Origin: Sanguinoderma infundibulare
Lineage: Eukaryota > Basidiomycota > Agaricomycetes > Polyporales > Polyporaceae
Length of the DNA stretch: 64,000 nucleotides
Direction: 5' to 3'
Assembly (NCBI GenBank): GCA_032821775.1
Contig: JAVLRN010000002.1
Coordinates: forward strand, 3,286,001-3,350,000
Made by a program: the position numbers and the translations under genes. The notes under the pieces are model-generated. The model saw only the letters and a list, made by a program, of their open reading frames with translations, searched no databases and had not been told where the DNA came from. Within the stretch, counting starts at the first letter, position 1. Every line of letters starts with the position of its first letter. Positions 10,536 through 21,100 of the stretch are shown in pieces.

Positions 10536-13500
10536 TTACGACAGGGAAAGTTCGCCAAAGGCGTCCAGCTCAGGCGGCGACGGGAGGGCGATCAGGTCGG
10601 ACAATGGGGCAAGCGCGGCCAGTATTTCGTCATCGTCGTTGGCGCTGTCGTCCTCGCTGCCGTTATCAGCGCAGAGCAGGGGAGGGGGAAGGTCAGAGGG
10701 TGCAAGGCGCGGCGCATGAATGGGCATTACAGGGGACCCTGACGACGGAGAACGCGCAAGGTGGGTAGTACTACCCCATGAAGTTGATTGGGCAGGGACC
10801 CGGCGGCGGCTGGGAGCATCAACATGCTGGTCAGCGACGCAGACCGGACAATTCGGACATACCTGCCATGGCGGAGACGGCAGGTCAACGGCCATCGCAG
10901 GCACTGGACGTTTGGGAGCGTCAACACTTACATGATCAACGCCCGTGGGTCCCGCGTGCCGCCCGTCATCGTAAACCGTAACATGCCTTTGAGGGTGCAG
11001 CTCGGGAGAGGATTGGGAGTCGTCTGCATCTGCGCCTCCAAAGAGGTCTTCCAAATCCTCATCTCCTTCAGCGTCAACGTCTTGATCATCCCTGTCGTCG
11101 GTCCCGAACAGATCGGTTGACCACGGCGACACGCTTGACTCGCCTCCTGGCATGGTATAGCCTATTGTAGGACCCACGCTGAACGAAGATTCTACGGCAG
11201 GGTCGCGAGGGTGCAAAGTGGAGCGAGACACATCCACCGTCGGATGCGGCGAGAACGGAGGCATACGAGGAAACGGGAACGAGCCCTCAACGTTGCGCGA
11301 GGACTCCCCAGGGCTCTCGCCTAACTCTGATGTCGACGCGGACGTCGCCTGCGGAGACGAATAGAAGTCGAAGATGTTGAAGGACGCCTGAGAGACGACA
11401 GGCATCACAAATGAGTGGGCAGAGTCGAATGGCGCCACGGTATCGGTCCCGTTCTCTTCCCCAGGGTACGGGGATGGTGTCGCACGTTCATCCTGAACGT
11501 TGCATACAGGCGAGGGGCGGTCGGCTGAGGCGACGGTCCCATGTTCAAGGTGCAGCTGCGCAAGCTGAGCAGCGGACGCGCGGCGCCGACGTTCTTCAGC
11601 TTCGCGCATCGCTCGCTCAAGGCTTTTGCCGTTCCTGTTGATACCTGCGAATGACGCATGCCCCAATGAGCGCAGTCCATCATATGCATGCGTGAAGCAA
11701 CTCACCCCTCTTCCACTCGAGCCCGCTCGCACCCCAATGCCACTTCAGATGAAGAGCGAGGCTGTTCGGAAGCGAGAAGATGCGCGGGCACAATGGGCAT
11801 GGGTGTACCTTCTCCTCCTTCTCTTCACCCTTGGCATCGTCAGTGGTTGGACCTGAGCCGGCCTGCTCCTCTGTAGACTCGTGCGTGAGCGCGGCCGTTC
11901 GTCGTTTCTTCTTAGCAGGCTCCGATTCCCCCTTTTTCCTCTTCTTCAGGTCGTCGAAGAGCGTACACCACGGAGTCGCGATGCAAGGCGTCGGTTGAAG
12001 AACGGGCAAAGGCATTGGGGAGACGGTACCGTTAGACGGAGAAGGAAGGCCAAGGTGAAGGAGAGGCTGGCTAGGAACGACGTTGAACGCATTAAGCACA
12101 CCAATCGGATGAAGTTGCAAAGCCGCAGTGACGGGGGCCGCTACCGTTCGTCCAAGGTGAGAGACGGAGTAGTCAGGGGTCCAGGGCGGTGGAGAACAAC
12201 CGGTGCCAGAAAGAAGAGGGTAGGATGCAGGCGGCGGAGGCAAACCCTGGTCAAGGTATGTAGATGCCACAGGGGTCATATCGCAATGAGTTTGTGAGGT
12301 CAACAAGGGGGGTTGGAAGGAGGTTTCAGTCGGAGGGTCTCGATATAGTGGGATCGGGTTTCTGATCTGCGGGTATGTTATGGGCCTCGGATGGCTATTG
12401 GAGAGCAAAGGACCAGGGGGTGGGATGTGAACAAGAGATGATGACAGAGGTGTGGGTGTAGGGACAGACGGAAGGAGGGAGGACATGGGCGCAGAAGCAT
12501 ATACCGAAGGGGGCCACTGGCGGTGGCCAGGAATAGGTTCGAAAACGCTAGGGCGAGCCTCGCTACGCGTCGGCCATCCCGTGCCATGTTGTGGGAACAC
12601 AGCAGTGTCTTGAACCATCATCCCGCTCGGATGGTTGGGACGGACGAAGACAGAAGAGCAAAGAGGGTATGAACACTCCTTAGTGGCATTGCTGCGCCTG
12701 TAGCATCCAGAAACTTCCACTGGTCGGGCCCGAGAACCAAGAGAGATGGGAGATACGTTTTCATCTGGGGAAGCTCGCGAAGAGATCGGAAGCGGGGGTG
12801 TGAGCGACGTCGATGAAGGAGAAATGGGAGCTGATGTGTCGGAGGGCGGAGTGCTACCTTCAGAACGCTCCAATACGTCAGAATGGGCGCATATAGTTTG
12901 GTTCGAGGGGGACAGAGGTGAAGCGCTATCCTCGGTAGACGCTTCAACGAAAGCAATGCGCCACGAGTAGTCGAACATGGGCTCCGGACCCGTGGACGCG
13001 AACCTCTGAACGTCAAAAGGGGCGTCATCGGAGACGAACGACGTTCTACTCGCGCCATTGTACATCTGGAAGGACGGAGGGGCGACGCGGAAGGTGAAGA
13101 ACATTGACTGGGGGACATCTGACGGCCACACAGAAGCAGGTTCTGGTGGGGGATCGCGCGAAGAGTCGGGGAGAGTGGAAGCGGAATTGGTCCGAGGAAG
13201 CTTGGCCGGTCTGAAGGGAGATTTCGGTTTGTCTTCGCCAGAGCTCTTGCGCTTCAAGCTCGGTCGCGGTCTTGACTTATTCTTGGACTGGGATGGCGCT
13301 CGGGGGCGCATATAGCCAGTAGATGACTGGGCGACGACATCCGGGGAGGGGCGGATCGTCGCCAACATCGCCTTAACCACTTGCCTCGACTCTACGACGT
13401 TCGACTGGAAAGCCGTACGGTCAGCGTGATCCAGGCAATATGCAAGATCGTACTGACCAGCTTGGGATACGCGTCGCCGCCAACGGGCAGGTCGAGGACG

Positions 13501-13543
13501 AAGAGGAGGATTGAGGAGGACGAGAATGAGGATGCGGAGACAT
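10536..13543 (-). CDS. Large disordered protein with a single C2H2 zinc finger
   Basis: Predicted 965 residues, probably a nuclear DNA- or RNA-binding protein. Exons: 13543-13454, 13404-11706, 11644-10536, totalling 2898 nt in frame. The only structured element is one C2H2 finger, CPLCPRIFSLPNSLALHLKW-H, with C566, C569, H582 and H586 and a 12-residue Cys-His spacing. Before it, residues 1-540 are rich in Pro and Ser, with basic stretches (KKRKK- and KKKRR-like, near 520-535) that could act as nuclear localisation signals. After it come an Arg/Ala/Glu helix (EAEERRRRASAAQ) and a long acidic tail containing a run of aspartates. The start uses the ATG at 13543 and a 49-nt first intron (donor gtacga). 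This is the only nearby start that enters the long exon in frame, but the short N-terminal exon is less certain than the rest. Confidence 0.72.
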
Positions 13544-13923
13544 GGGATTGTGGTCGACGTGAAGGAAGCTGTCGAAGATCAGGATCGCGTCACACGACAA
13601 AAGCCTGTCAATTCATCAACTTTCCTCAAACCTCGGGGCCGAGCTAGTACTGCTGCCCTGTCCCTCACTGCCCTCTCCTCCAGCTCTCCTTCCAACGAAT
13701 CGCATTCGGCACCGAGGTCCGGGCCAACACCGACCGTCGTCGTGCTGCATCCAGCTGATACAAATACATTGCGAAGCAACGTAAACGAATCGACGGTACC
13801 ACATCATCACAGCAGACGAGTGCGCCAAACAGATGAAAGTCTTGACGTCATCGGGGATCAAGTCAGAAGGAGACCGTCTGGGAAGAAGAGTGTGGAACGT
13901 ACCTGGACTTGCCCACGTTGCCA

Positions 13924-14222
13924 TCATGGCGGCCCCTTCCCCACAGACCCAGCATCAATCCCGCTCGACGCTCCTGTAGGTGATGCTCCTTGTGAGCCCG
14001 CCCCCTGCTTCTTCTCTTGCTGCTCGATCCGAGTACGCCCTGTGTCATGAAAAAATCCTGTTGGCGGCTCTGGACAGAACTGATGCTGAAGCACGTACAA
14101 TCCAGCTTCTCCGACGGCCTCTGCCCCGCTGCCTCCTGCATCTGCCGCCTCTCTATGATCGTCCGCTTCGCATAGTAGAAGCTCACGCCCGCCGCAACGA
14201 TTAGGCTGCCCCAGCCGAGCAT
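13924..14222 (-). CDS. Small single-pass membrane protein (79 residues)
   Basis: Two exons, 14222-14099 and 14039-13924, separated by a 59-nt intron with a gtacgt donor and a gacacag acceptor. They total 240 nt. The N-terminus LGWGSLIVAAGVSFYYAK is one hydrophobic helix. A basic, amphipathic stretch follows (RTIIERRQMQEAAGQRPSE) with KLDW, then a Gly/Ser/Ala-rich tail. It resembles short conserved fungal proteins of unknown function often annotated with a DUF such as DUF4748; that assignment is from memory and unverified. A mitochondrial inner-membrane or ER location would suit the topology, but this is inference. It lies 380 bp upstream of the zinc-finger gene on the same strand. The start is the first Met directly after a possible acceptor (ccgacag), so a short upstream exon cannot be excluded. 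Confidence 0.7.
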
Positions 14223-16239
14223 CTGTCGGATAAGCCTCCAACGTGAACAGCTGGCACGTACTGTTGTGAATTTCGTCAACTTGCCATGGTTTGGGGGGTG
14301 TTCATGACCGAAGAAAATCCAAGGAACAGCCGAAACCCTTGGATGACCACTAAACGTGAAGGAGTTCACGCCCACTCGCAGGTGCTGGTGACGGTTGACT
14401 GGGAAGAGGGCAAGCATTCAAGCGCCCCACGCCTGTTTCCCCTCGATACATAGCGACTTTTCCGTTTGAAGTACAGCACATACTGCTGGCGTTCGTCAAC
14501 GAATTCGAAGTCTTCCAATGAATACTGGTGGGTTCAGATTGGAAAAGCAAATTGGCCAAAAGAACAGCATGGCAGTACAATAGCAACTCCTAGTTTCGAT
14601 CTAGGGACTTCAGGGTATCACCGTCGGAATCCGCCTTATATGAGCCCTGCACGCTTCCACTGCGTCAAGTTGCTATACACTGTTAGTTCTATTTGCCATT
14701 TATGTATTGTAGGTAAATGTGTGTTTATATATTACTGGCCTATAGCTTCAATGCTACTCCAACCAGTACCCGACCATTTGCGGTATCCTGTTCCTAAGGA
14801 CGGCTAGTAAGATCCAATCCATCAGGCCCCGGCGAGCCCGAGCTGCACTTGATTTCCAACTATTTTCAAGCGTACTGAAGTCATTTTGTAGGTTCCACGG
14901 GCAGCATGTCTTTGTATCCAAGTTTGAATGCAACCATTTGGTGCGTCACTTTTGCTGGGAGGTGACGGCGTTCACAAGGTATGTCCGTTGTGCCAAGTAC
15001 ACTCAAATCGCTCACAGCCGGCCTTGGCGTCTCGTCCGAGTAGGCGATCCTTTCCCCGTGCACATCGTTAGACTTAGTCGCCGAGAGTCTGAGGCGCAAG
15101 ATCGAGCCAAGCTTGGTTTCGTATCTCTGGTGAGTCTTCAAATCCGCGTCGAGTCGCTGGGGGATTGCTCATGATGCGCGGTTGGAAGGTTCACTACACT
15201 ACAATGTGTGAGAGCGATCGGAAGGCGGCCATCGGAGCCGCCCGAGTGTCCATCGTTTGAATCCGTATCCCTTCGCGGTGTTCCTTTTCCCCCTGCATGA
15301 GCACGCCCCTCATAGGGCACTCCCAGGGCTCCGACACGTCCTGCGAGAGAGAGATGCTCCCTGCCCGACTGGGCGGTGAAAGTCCCTCACCCACCCATAC
15401 ACAACAGCTGTAGGGGAGCGGTCACTGCACGACGCCGCTACCGACGAAGTCCTCTGCATATCGGATGAAGGCGTATGCCTCCGGTTCCAAAGGCTGCCCG
15501 CTCAGAGAGTTTCCGTACATCTCACGATGAAAGAGATGGAAGCTTTAGAGGAGGTTCCGATCCGCGAACAGATCATCAAATCCTAGCGTGGTGCATGTGA
15601 GTCAATGGATGAAGCTTCGATGAAGACAAGGCCAGCCTTGGTCGGGTTTCCGGAAGACTTCGCCCAAGTCTCTGGGCCGTCGGGAGAGGTGAGGAACTGT
15701 TCTCCAGAGAGCAGAACGTTGGCCATATTGATGAAGGGTGCTAGCGGACGTAGCAAGTAGTAGACTCACCGACTGATGCAACCATATTAGCAGATCATTC
15801 ACCGGAAAATTTGACAATTTTTAGTGTAGCGACTTGCAGTACGAGCACGATTGGGGCAGCGAGGACGACCCAAGCTGGAGGGTTAGAGTCTTGAAAAGCT
15901 TGGCGTAGCCGGCGGAGGCTGTCGGACACTGACCAATGGCGCAATGCATCCGACAGGCAGGTTTAAAAGCAAGGCGTGCCCAAGGTGACGAGCAGGACGC
16001 TGCCACCATCATCGACTTTGCAATGATTACATCGACTGGTAAAGTCGGTCAAGTCATCGCCACCCGGCCCGGGCGCAAGAGCGCGAGTGGGTGGCGCGTC
16101 GACCTCCAATGCGCAACTGTATCACCGTCGACACCACTGGCTGTGAAAGTTCGCATCGTCTTGTCTTCGCCCGTAGCATTGGCATGCGACGCTCGTAGGC
16201 TAATCAATAGTGGAACATTCATTTTTACTGGCATAGTTT

Positions 16240-16278
16240 TTGGTGGGTGCACGCTCGTGTCAAGCGTGCACCCACCAA
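16240..16278. repeat. Perfect 16-bp inverted repeat (hairpin, 7-nt loop)
   Basis: The left arm TTGGTGGGTGCACGCT (16240-16255) is the exact reverse complement of the right arm at 16263-16278. The loop is CGTGTCA. No coding frame or terminal repeat pair explains it. Confidence 0.85.
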
Positions 16279-16413
16279 TAACTATCCTCGGAGCAGCGAA
16301 TCAGAGGCTAGAATGGTCCACCTAGTACTTTCTATCCCAACAGTGTGCGTCATGGCGCTCATCATGTTCCCTCATCCAGATTCGTTTGAAGGCTATTGGC
16401 CTGAGGCAGGGAA

Positions 16414-16438
16414 CGATGGTGAATTAAATTCACCATCG
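16414..16438. repeat. Perfect 12-bp palindrome with 1-nt centre
   Basis: The left arm CGATGGTGAATT meets its exact reverse complement around a single central A. It lies 135 bp right of the 16-bp hairpin and just before the 180-bp tandem repeat. Confidence 0.85.
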
Positions 16439-16540
16439 CCTGCACACTCGCCCACACCGATTTCGCTTGGTTCCATCTTTCGACACTTCCAACCCGGTTT
16501 TCGACCGACACGATACGACTCGGTCCAGGGTAGGGAACGA

Positions 16541-17003
16541 TGACGGTCTACGGACGGCCATAGCCCGCACACTCCCCCGAACTGGCCGCATCGAGGACGC
16601 GCTTGCGGATATTCGCCCCCTTGGGGCCTTACTCTTCAGCGTCGTGGTCATGCTATCTTCAGACTTGTCGCCCTTCCCGCTCATCCTTTGGCACGACAAG
16701 CCTCGGCTGGGGCAGGGCTTAATGACGGTAGCAAGTACGGTCGCCCACACTCCCCCATTGCTCCGACTGCGTCGTGGACGCGCTTGCGGATATTCGCCCG
16801 TTTGGAGCTCTACTCTTCGGCGTCATGGTTCCCTTGCACATCCGTCCTCGTCGGTCTCCGGCTTTTGGCACGATGAGCCTAGGCTGGGGTAGGGCATAAT
16901 GACGGTAACAAGTACGGTCGCCCACACCGCTCCGGTGCTTCGGCTGAATCGTGGGCGCGCTTGAGGATGGTCACCCGATTGGGGCTTTACTCTTCGGCGT
17001 CGC
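16541..17003. repeat. Imperfect tandem repeat, about 180 bp, three copies
   Basis: Copies begin at the element tgacggt near 16541, 16723 and 16901. Each carries in order a cacac(t/c)gc-type segment, gacgcgcttg or close to it, a gcggatattcgccc block (eroded in copy 3), and ttactcttc.gcgtcg. The spacings of about 182 and 178 bp indicate a minisatellite-like array diverging by point change and small indels. No open frame spans it. Confidence 0.75.
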
Positions 17004-18420
17004 GCAATGTCATCCACACGGATGTGTATATGGCGGGACGTTGTTGTCGAGAAAATGAGCGGTGGCGGCGAGGTTGAGAGAGCGCCAAGAAATGGAAAGT
17101 GTACCAATGTTGGCCAGTCGAGGACAGTGGTGGTTGAAGTCGAGAGCGAGGCCAACCACCGTCAACCGCTGTGGCATCACCTGCGAAGATCACCGGTGAC
17201 GGGTTGACAGCAGTGGCTGACCATGGCGTAGGGCAAGAGAAGATGCGAGTGGCGGGTGATAAGTATGGGGTAGAGGAAAGGTGAGTGGACGGAACGAGCA
17301 TGGGCGAGCGGGCTTTTATGTTCAGAGGCGGGGGAATTCAGACTCCGAACACTACCTCCTGCCCGAACGGGCTCCCCAAGTCCAGCCCCTTGCGACCGTC
17401 TTTGTTCTCCGATTGGGATAGTTCGACATGCGGCTGACACGAGGCGGATTTTGAACACGTCCAGAAGGTGGCGTTGGAATACGAGGATACAGATATCCAG
17501 ATACACTGCTCACCGCTCCGCATCGCCTCAACCACTTTCCGCTGTTCTTCTGCGAATGTCCCTCGCCTTTCCAAAGAGCTCCAAAAGCAGGCTCACACCC
17601 ACTCCGGTGGTTACAACATTGCTGACGGTGAGGCAGGAGACGAGACTGGGTCTGACGCCACAATTGCCGCAACCACTGAGCGTCAACGCGTTGCGACGCG
17701 TCGTGCACGTGGTTCGTGACTCAATGGGTGGGTGGGTGTCACAGGCATTGCTGAGGGCTCGCGAGCGCATTCACTGAGGTTCAGACCGGACTCGAAGGAC
17801 GTTGGAGAAATTTTTATTCAACACAAGTCGTTATCGTGGAGAAAGAAGCCAGTTTCAGACAGGAACTTCGCTCACCTTTCCGTCCCAGACACGCTTCGCC
17901 CACTGCTCGATGCATCCAGCGCGTTCTCGAAGTGCAACAGCGTCGGCCACTCTTGCTAAGGTAATGCACGCTCTGAGTCGTTCGGATGTCTGCAGCGCGA
18001 GACGACTGGTCAGTGGTAAGCAGGTGGTAGACGACAAGTCCAGCAGGTAGGTCGGACATTGAATTTCCTTCCGGATATGGGACGACAGGGCGCTTCACTA
18101 CCCACGGTGGTCGGATTGCTCTTAAGTTGCACTTAGTGCCACTCACCAGCCATCCTTCCATCACCTCTCTGGGCCGAAGAGCTTTGCAGACAAGCCATGC
18201 TGGTCAAGGACTCTATGCACCCATTTATGGGACTCCCGGATGGTAACTTCGGCGTTCGACGATATGGTTAGTCCTCTTCCAGCTCTGCCATTCGTGCGTA
18301 CTCTTTCCGTGGAAAAAAGACCAGCAACCCCACCCTGCATCCACGCGCCTCTCGCGTTTCCGCCCCGGAATAGAGTTCCCCTCGTTGTTAACCCATCCCC
18401 TCGCCACAGCTGTCCTCCAA

Positions 18421-19370
18421 GCTCGCTGTGAAGTCTACGATGTGTACATTGGGGAGCCCTGCCGGATGGCCCTCTCGGACAACGGTGCTTGCCTTGCGGT
18501 GACCGTCAGCGCGGGGTACAAACAACGCGACCTGATGCTCTACTACTGGCGCCTCAACATGGACGACAAGCCAGATGAGCCAACCGTCACACCGCCACTC
18601 ATTGAGCCCGGTATTGAACTTGTCCTGGACGACGCGCGCGCGAGCTCATGTTTGTTGCCGACCGTGACCGCATCAAGTCCTTCTCGTGGACAGAGAAGTC
18701 AGGCCGTCCGGTGCACCCACTCAACTGCCTGAAGACGCATCGGGGCCCACTTGTGCTCCTGCAGAACGGACGCCTTCTTCGTGCCGACGAGGGCCCTGCA
18801 CTGTCTTGGATACTCGACGAACTCGAAACCCATGGGCCTGGCCCCAAGCACGCGCGGATCGGCCCTGATAGGTACAGCTGGGCGAACTGTATGCGCGACC
18901 GCGAAGACGACGAAGAGGAGTACAGCACGGGCACCTTCCCCCCCCAGCGAAGGGGGACACAAACGCCTTCTTGACGGCCTCGGGTGACAGATATGTACGA
19001 CCACCGGGAGCCGCAGCCCGTCCTAACGTTCGACATCGAGAAGCGCGAGGCGCCGTTCATGGCCGCGGTACTCGTGCACCTCAACGGACTACCGAGTACG
19101 CTCACGCCCTCACCTTCAATCCATAGACCTGCAATGTGAAGTCTCACAGTCATGTTCTCGGGCGGCACCAAGTCGGAAGGCATTAAGTGCTGGGACATCC
19201 GGCAAGAAGTGCGTCTACGAGCTCAGCACAGGGAACACCGGGCTTGTCTGGTCACTATTCCCAGAACCACTACCCCTGACGCAAGCCTGCCATCACCTGC
19301 GATACGAAAGGGCGGGAGGGAGTGCCGGACGGACTCGTTGTGTACGTATCGAGGTGAGTTGCAGTGCCGG
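18421..19370 (+). pseudogene. Degraded WD40-repeat protein gene
   Basis: Pieces in three frames resemble a WD40 family common in polypores. The first reads VYDVYIGEPCRMALSDNGAC and runs to ELVLDDAR. The frame then shifts by two bases inside a run of GC dinucleotides (18633-18642) into ELMFVADRDRIKSFSW, then GPLVLLQNGRLLRADEG and LDELETHGPGPK. After a lost middle part, YDHREPQPVLTFDIEK and VLVHLNGLP follow. A plausible intron (about 19099-19150) leads to MFSGGTKSEGIKCWDIR, another frame break, and VYELSTGNTGLVW. The order matches the family as I know it, but at least two frameshifts and the missing middle WD repeats argue against an intact product. Alternative: a live gene with assembly errors, which I consider less likely. 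Confidence 0.62.
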
Positions 19371-21100
19371 GGTAGTAGATACCGCTCAATGTCTGTCGCC
19401 ACACTAGGGTTCGCATGCTCGCATATATCCGGATGTGCGTGCACCGTTCCTCATTAATTTCTCATTCAATTGCATCCGGTCCGAGGGCCGTGTATTCACC
19501 ACCAGCGTGCAACGTAACTTGCGGCCGCCGTCTCCGTGTCGTTCACTCCAGGACGCCCAACCAACTTGGGACGCCATGGCTCGTCCGTTCATCTGCCCAA
19601 CTGTCTCCGGTGAGCGGAGACAGGATCCCACCATATGTCAAAACAACACATCGAACCCACGATATAGGGTTCATGAGCCACATGCGCGCTCGAGATTTAG
19701 GACCTCATCGAGCGGCGTCCGTCGTCGAAGAGCGCTAACGACCACGCCTACCGAACGCCTACCCATGCGTTTGGTGCTTCTGGCATGCTGGCAGGCCGAT
19801 ATCCGGTGGGCGAGATGTAGGCCTATCTTCGTCTGACGGCGACTAAGAGCGTGCTGGGCTGCTCAGGAGGTTTGAAGTACGAGACCCTTACCAGTGCCCT
19901 TCGACTGCACTCAAAGTCCGCCACATCGAAGCAGCTGCAGTCCGCCACATCGAGGAGCGTGAATCCCCTGTCGGCCACAGTGCCAGGGCGCAACCTACGC
20001 CTGCATGAGGCCGGCCACCCAGGCCATAGTACATAGCGAGCCTCGTGCGTCGACTTCATATTCGCAGTCCCCGGTCACAGGTCCATCGAAGCTCAATCAC
20101 AAGAAGACGAAGCTGGCAGTACGGGCAGATAAGGGCCTGAGAAGGACCGTGTGCATGGCACCGCATCGGAAACCCGCCGTTAATTCAGGTAGCCTATCGA
20201 GTATCTCGCCACGTTGAAATAGCTTCCTCGACGTGCCTCGTCCCGTGGTCTTCCTTCGAGCTCCACGGAATGCAAGCAGGCGAGCCTTCCTGGACTTCGC
20301 TGACGTTAGTGGATGAACCTTCCAGTGAAGCAACTCTACGTAGGAGCACCTTGAGCCCGCACTGGCCGATAGTAGCAGACACGGAGTTCTCGGCATTGTG
20401 GAACGATCATCCTGGCGAATAAGGGATCCCATGAAGCTGGGCTTGGCCTTACTGAAGTGGTTCATAAGGTTCAGCCGCACATATTCGACGTCGATCGACT
20501 CGCCTCACACGGACCGGAAATTTCACGCAGATCACACAAGTGGTACGACACGAGAGTGTGTTCGAAAGCAGTCTTCGTTGTGCGAGAGCATGAGCAGGGT
20601 ACTGCATTACTATGGTGTGAGGTAAGGTGTGTCCAACCGTGGTCATGATCGAGAGAGGGAGGGAACCCGTTACGTGGATATATGCGTGCGTCGCTGTGGT
20701 GTCGTGGTGCATGATAGGCAGAAACGCGATTCGAAAGCGGCGACAATAAGCGAGAGCGGAGAGGAGGGGATCGGAGGACCTACATTGTACACTACTAGCC
20801 AAAACCAATAGAAGCTGCAAAAGGAACCAAGGCACGGGCAGATATACACACCCACGACCGACCGACGAAGTCCACGCTGGGTCCCGAGGATGGGATAGGC
20901 GATGTGGAAGCCTCGAGGCCGATCGAAATCCGAGTCGAGATATGATTACAACGCGCGGGATGCGCGTCCAGTCCAGTCCAGTCCGCGCCTACGTCCTCGC
21001 GCATACATACATACACCCGCACCTTCCGCCGCCGCCGTAACTGAGGAAATAAACACGAGAGCCGAACGAGAGGAGTAGAAGCCGCCGCCAAACGAGAGGA
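19371..21100. other. No gene recognised
   Basis: Scattered frames of 60-135 codons lack recognisable motifs. A short direct repeat (agtccgccacatcga, twice, near 19915-19965) and a GTCCA pentamer run near 20966-20984 are the only structures noticed. The right end should contain the 3' UTR of the sugar porter. Confidence 0.55.

Larger units (their letters stand above)
14223..18400. other. Gene-poor, repeat-bearing region
   Basis: No intact gene was found over about 4 kb. Short coding-looking scraps exist on the minus strand: around 15620-15740, around 17560-17690 (a frame containing VVTTGVGVSLLLELFGKARD) and around 17860-17960. Stops interrupt them and no splice chain connects them. The stretch also holds two hairpin-forming inverted repeats and an imperfect 180-bp tandem repeat. 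It looks like decayed accessory DNA. Confidence 0.55.

Noticed and set aside
13579..13923. Coding-looking minus-strand frames between the small membrane protein and the zinc-finger gene
   Set aside because: Fragments look partly natural but contain stops and no splice path joins them to the zinc-finger gene in phase. The start at 13543 works without them.
14223..18400. Transposon-encoded reverse transcriptase, transposase or integrase
   Set aside because: No YxDD, DDE or zinc-knuckle motifs were found in any frame; repeats alone are not enough to call an element.
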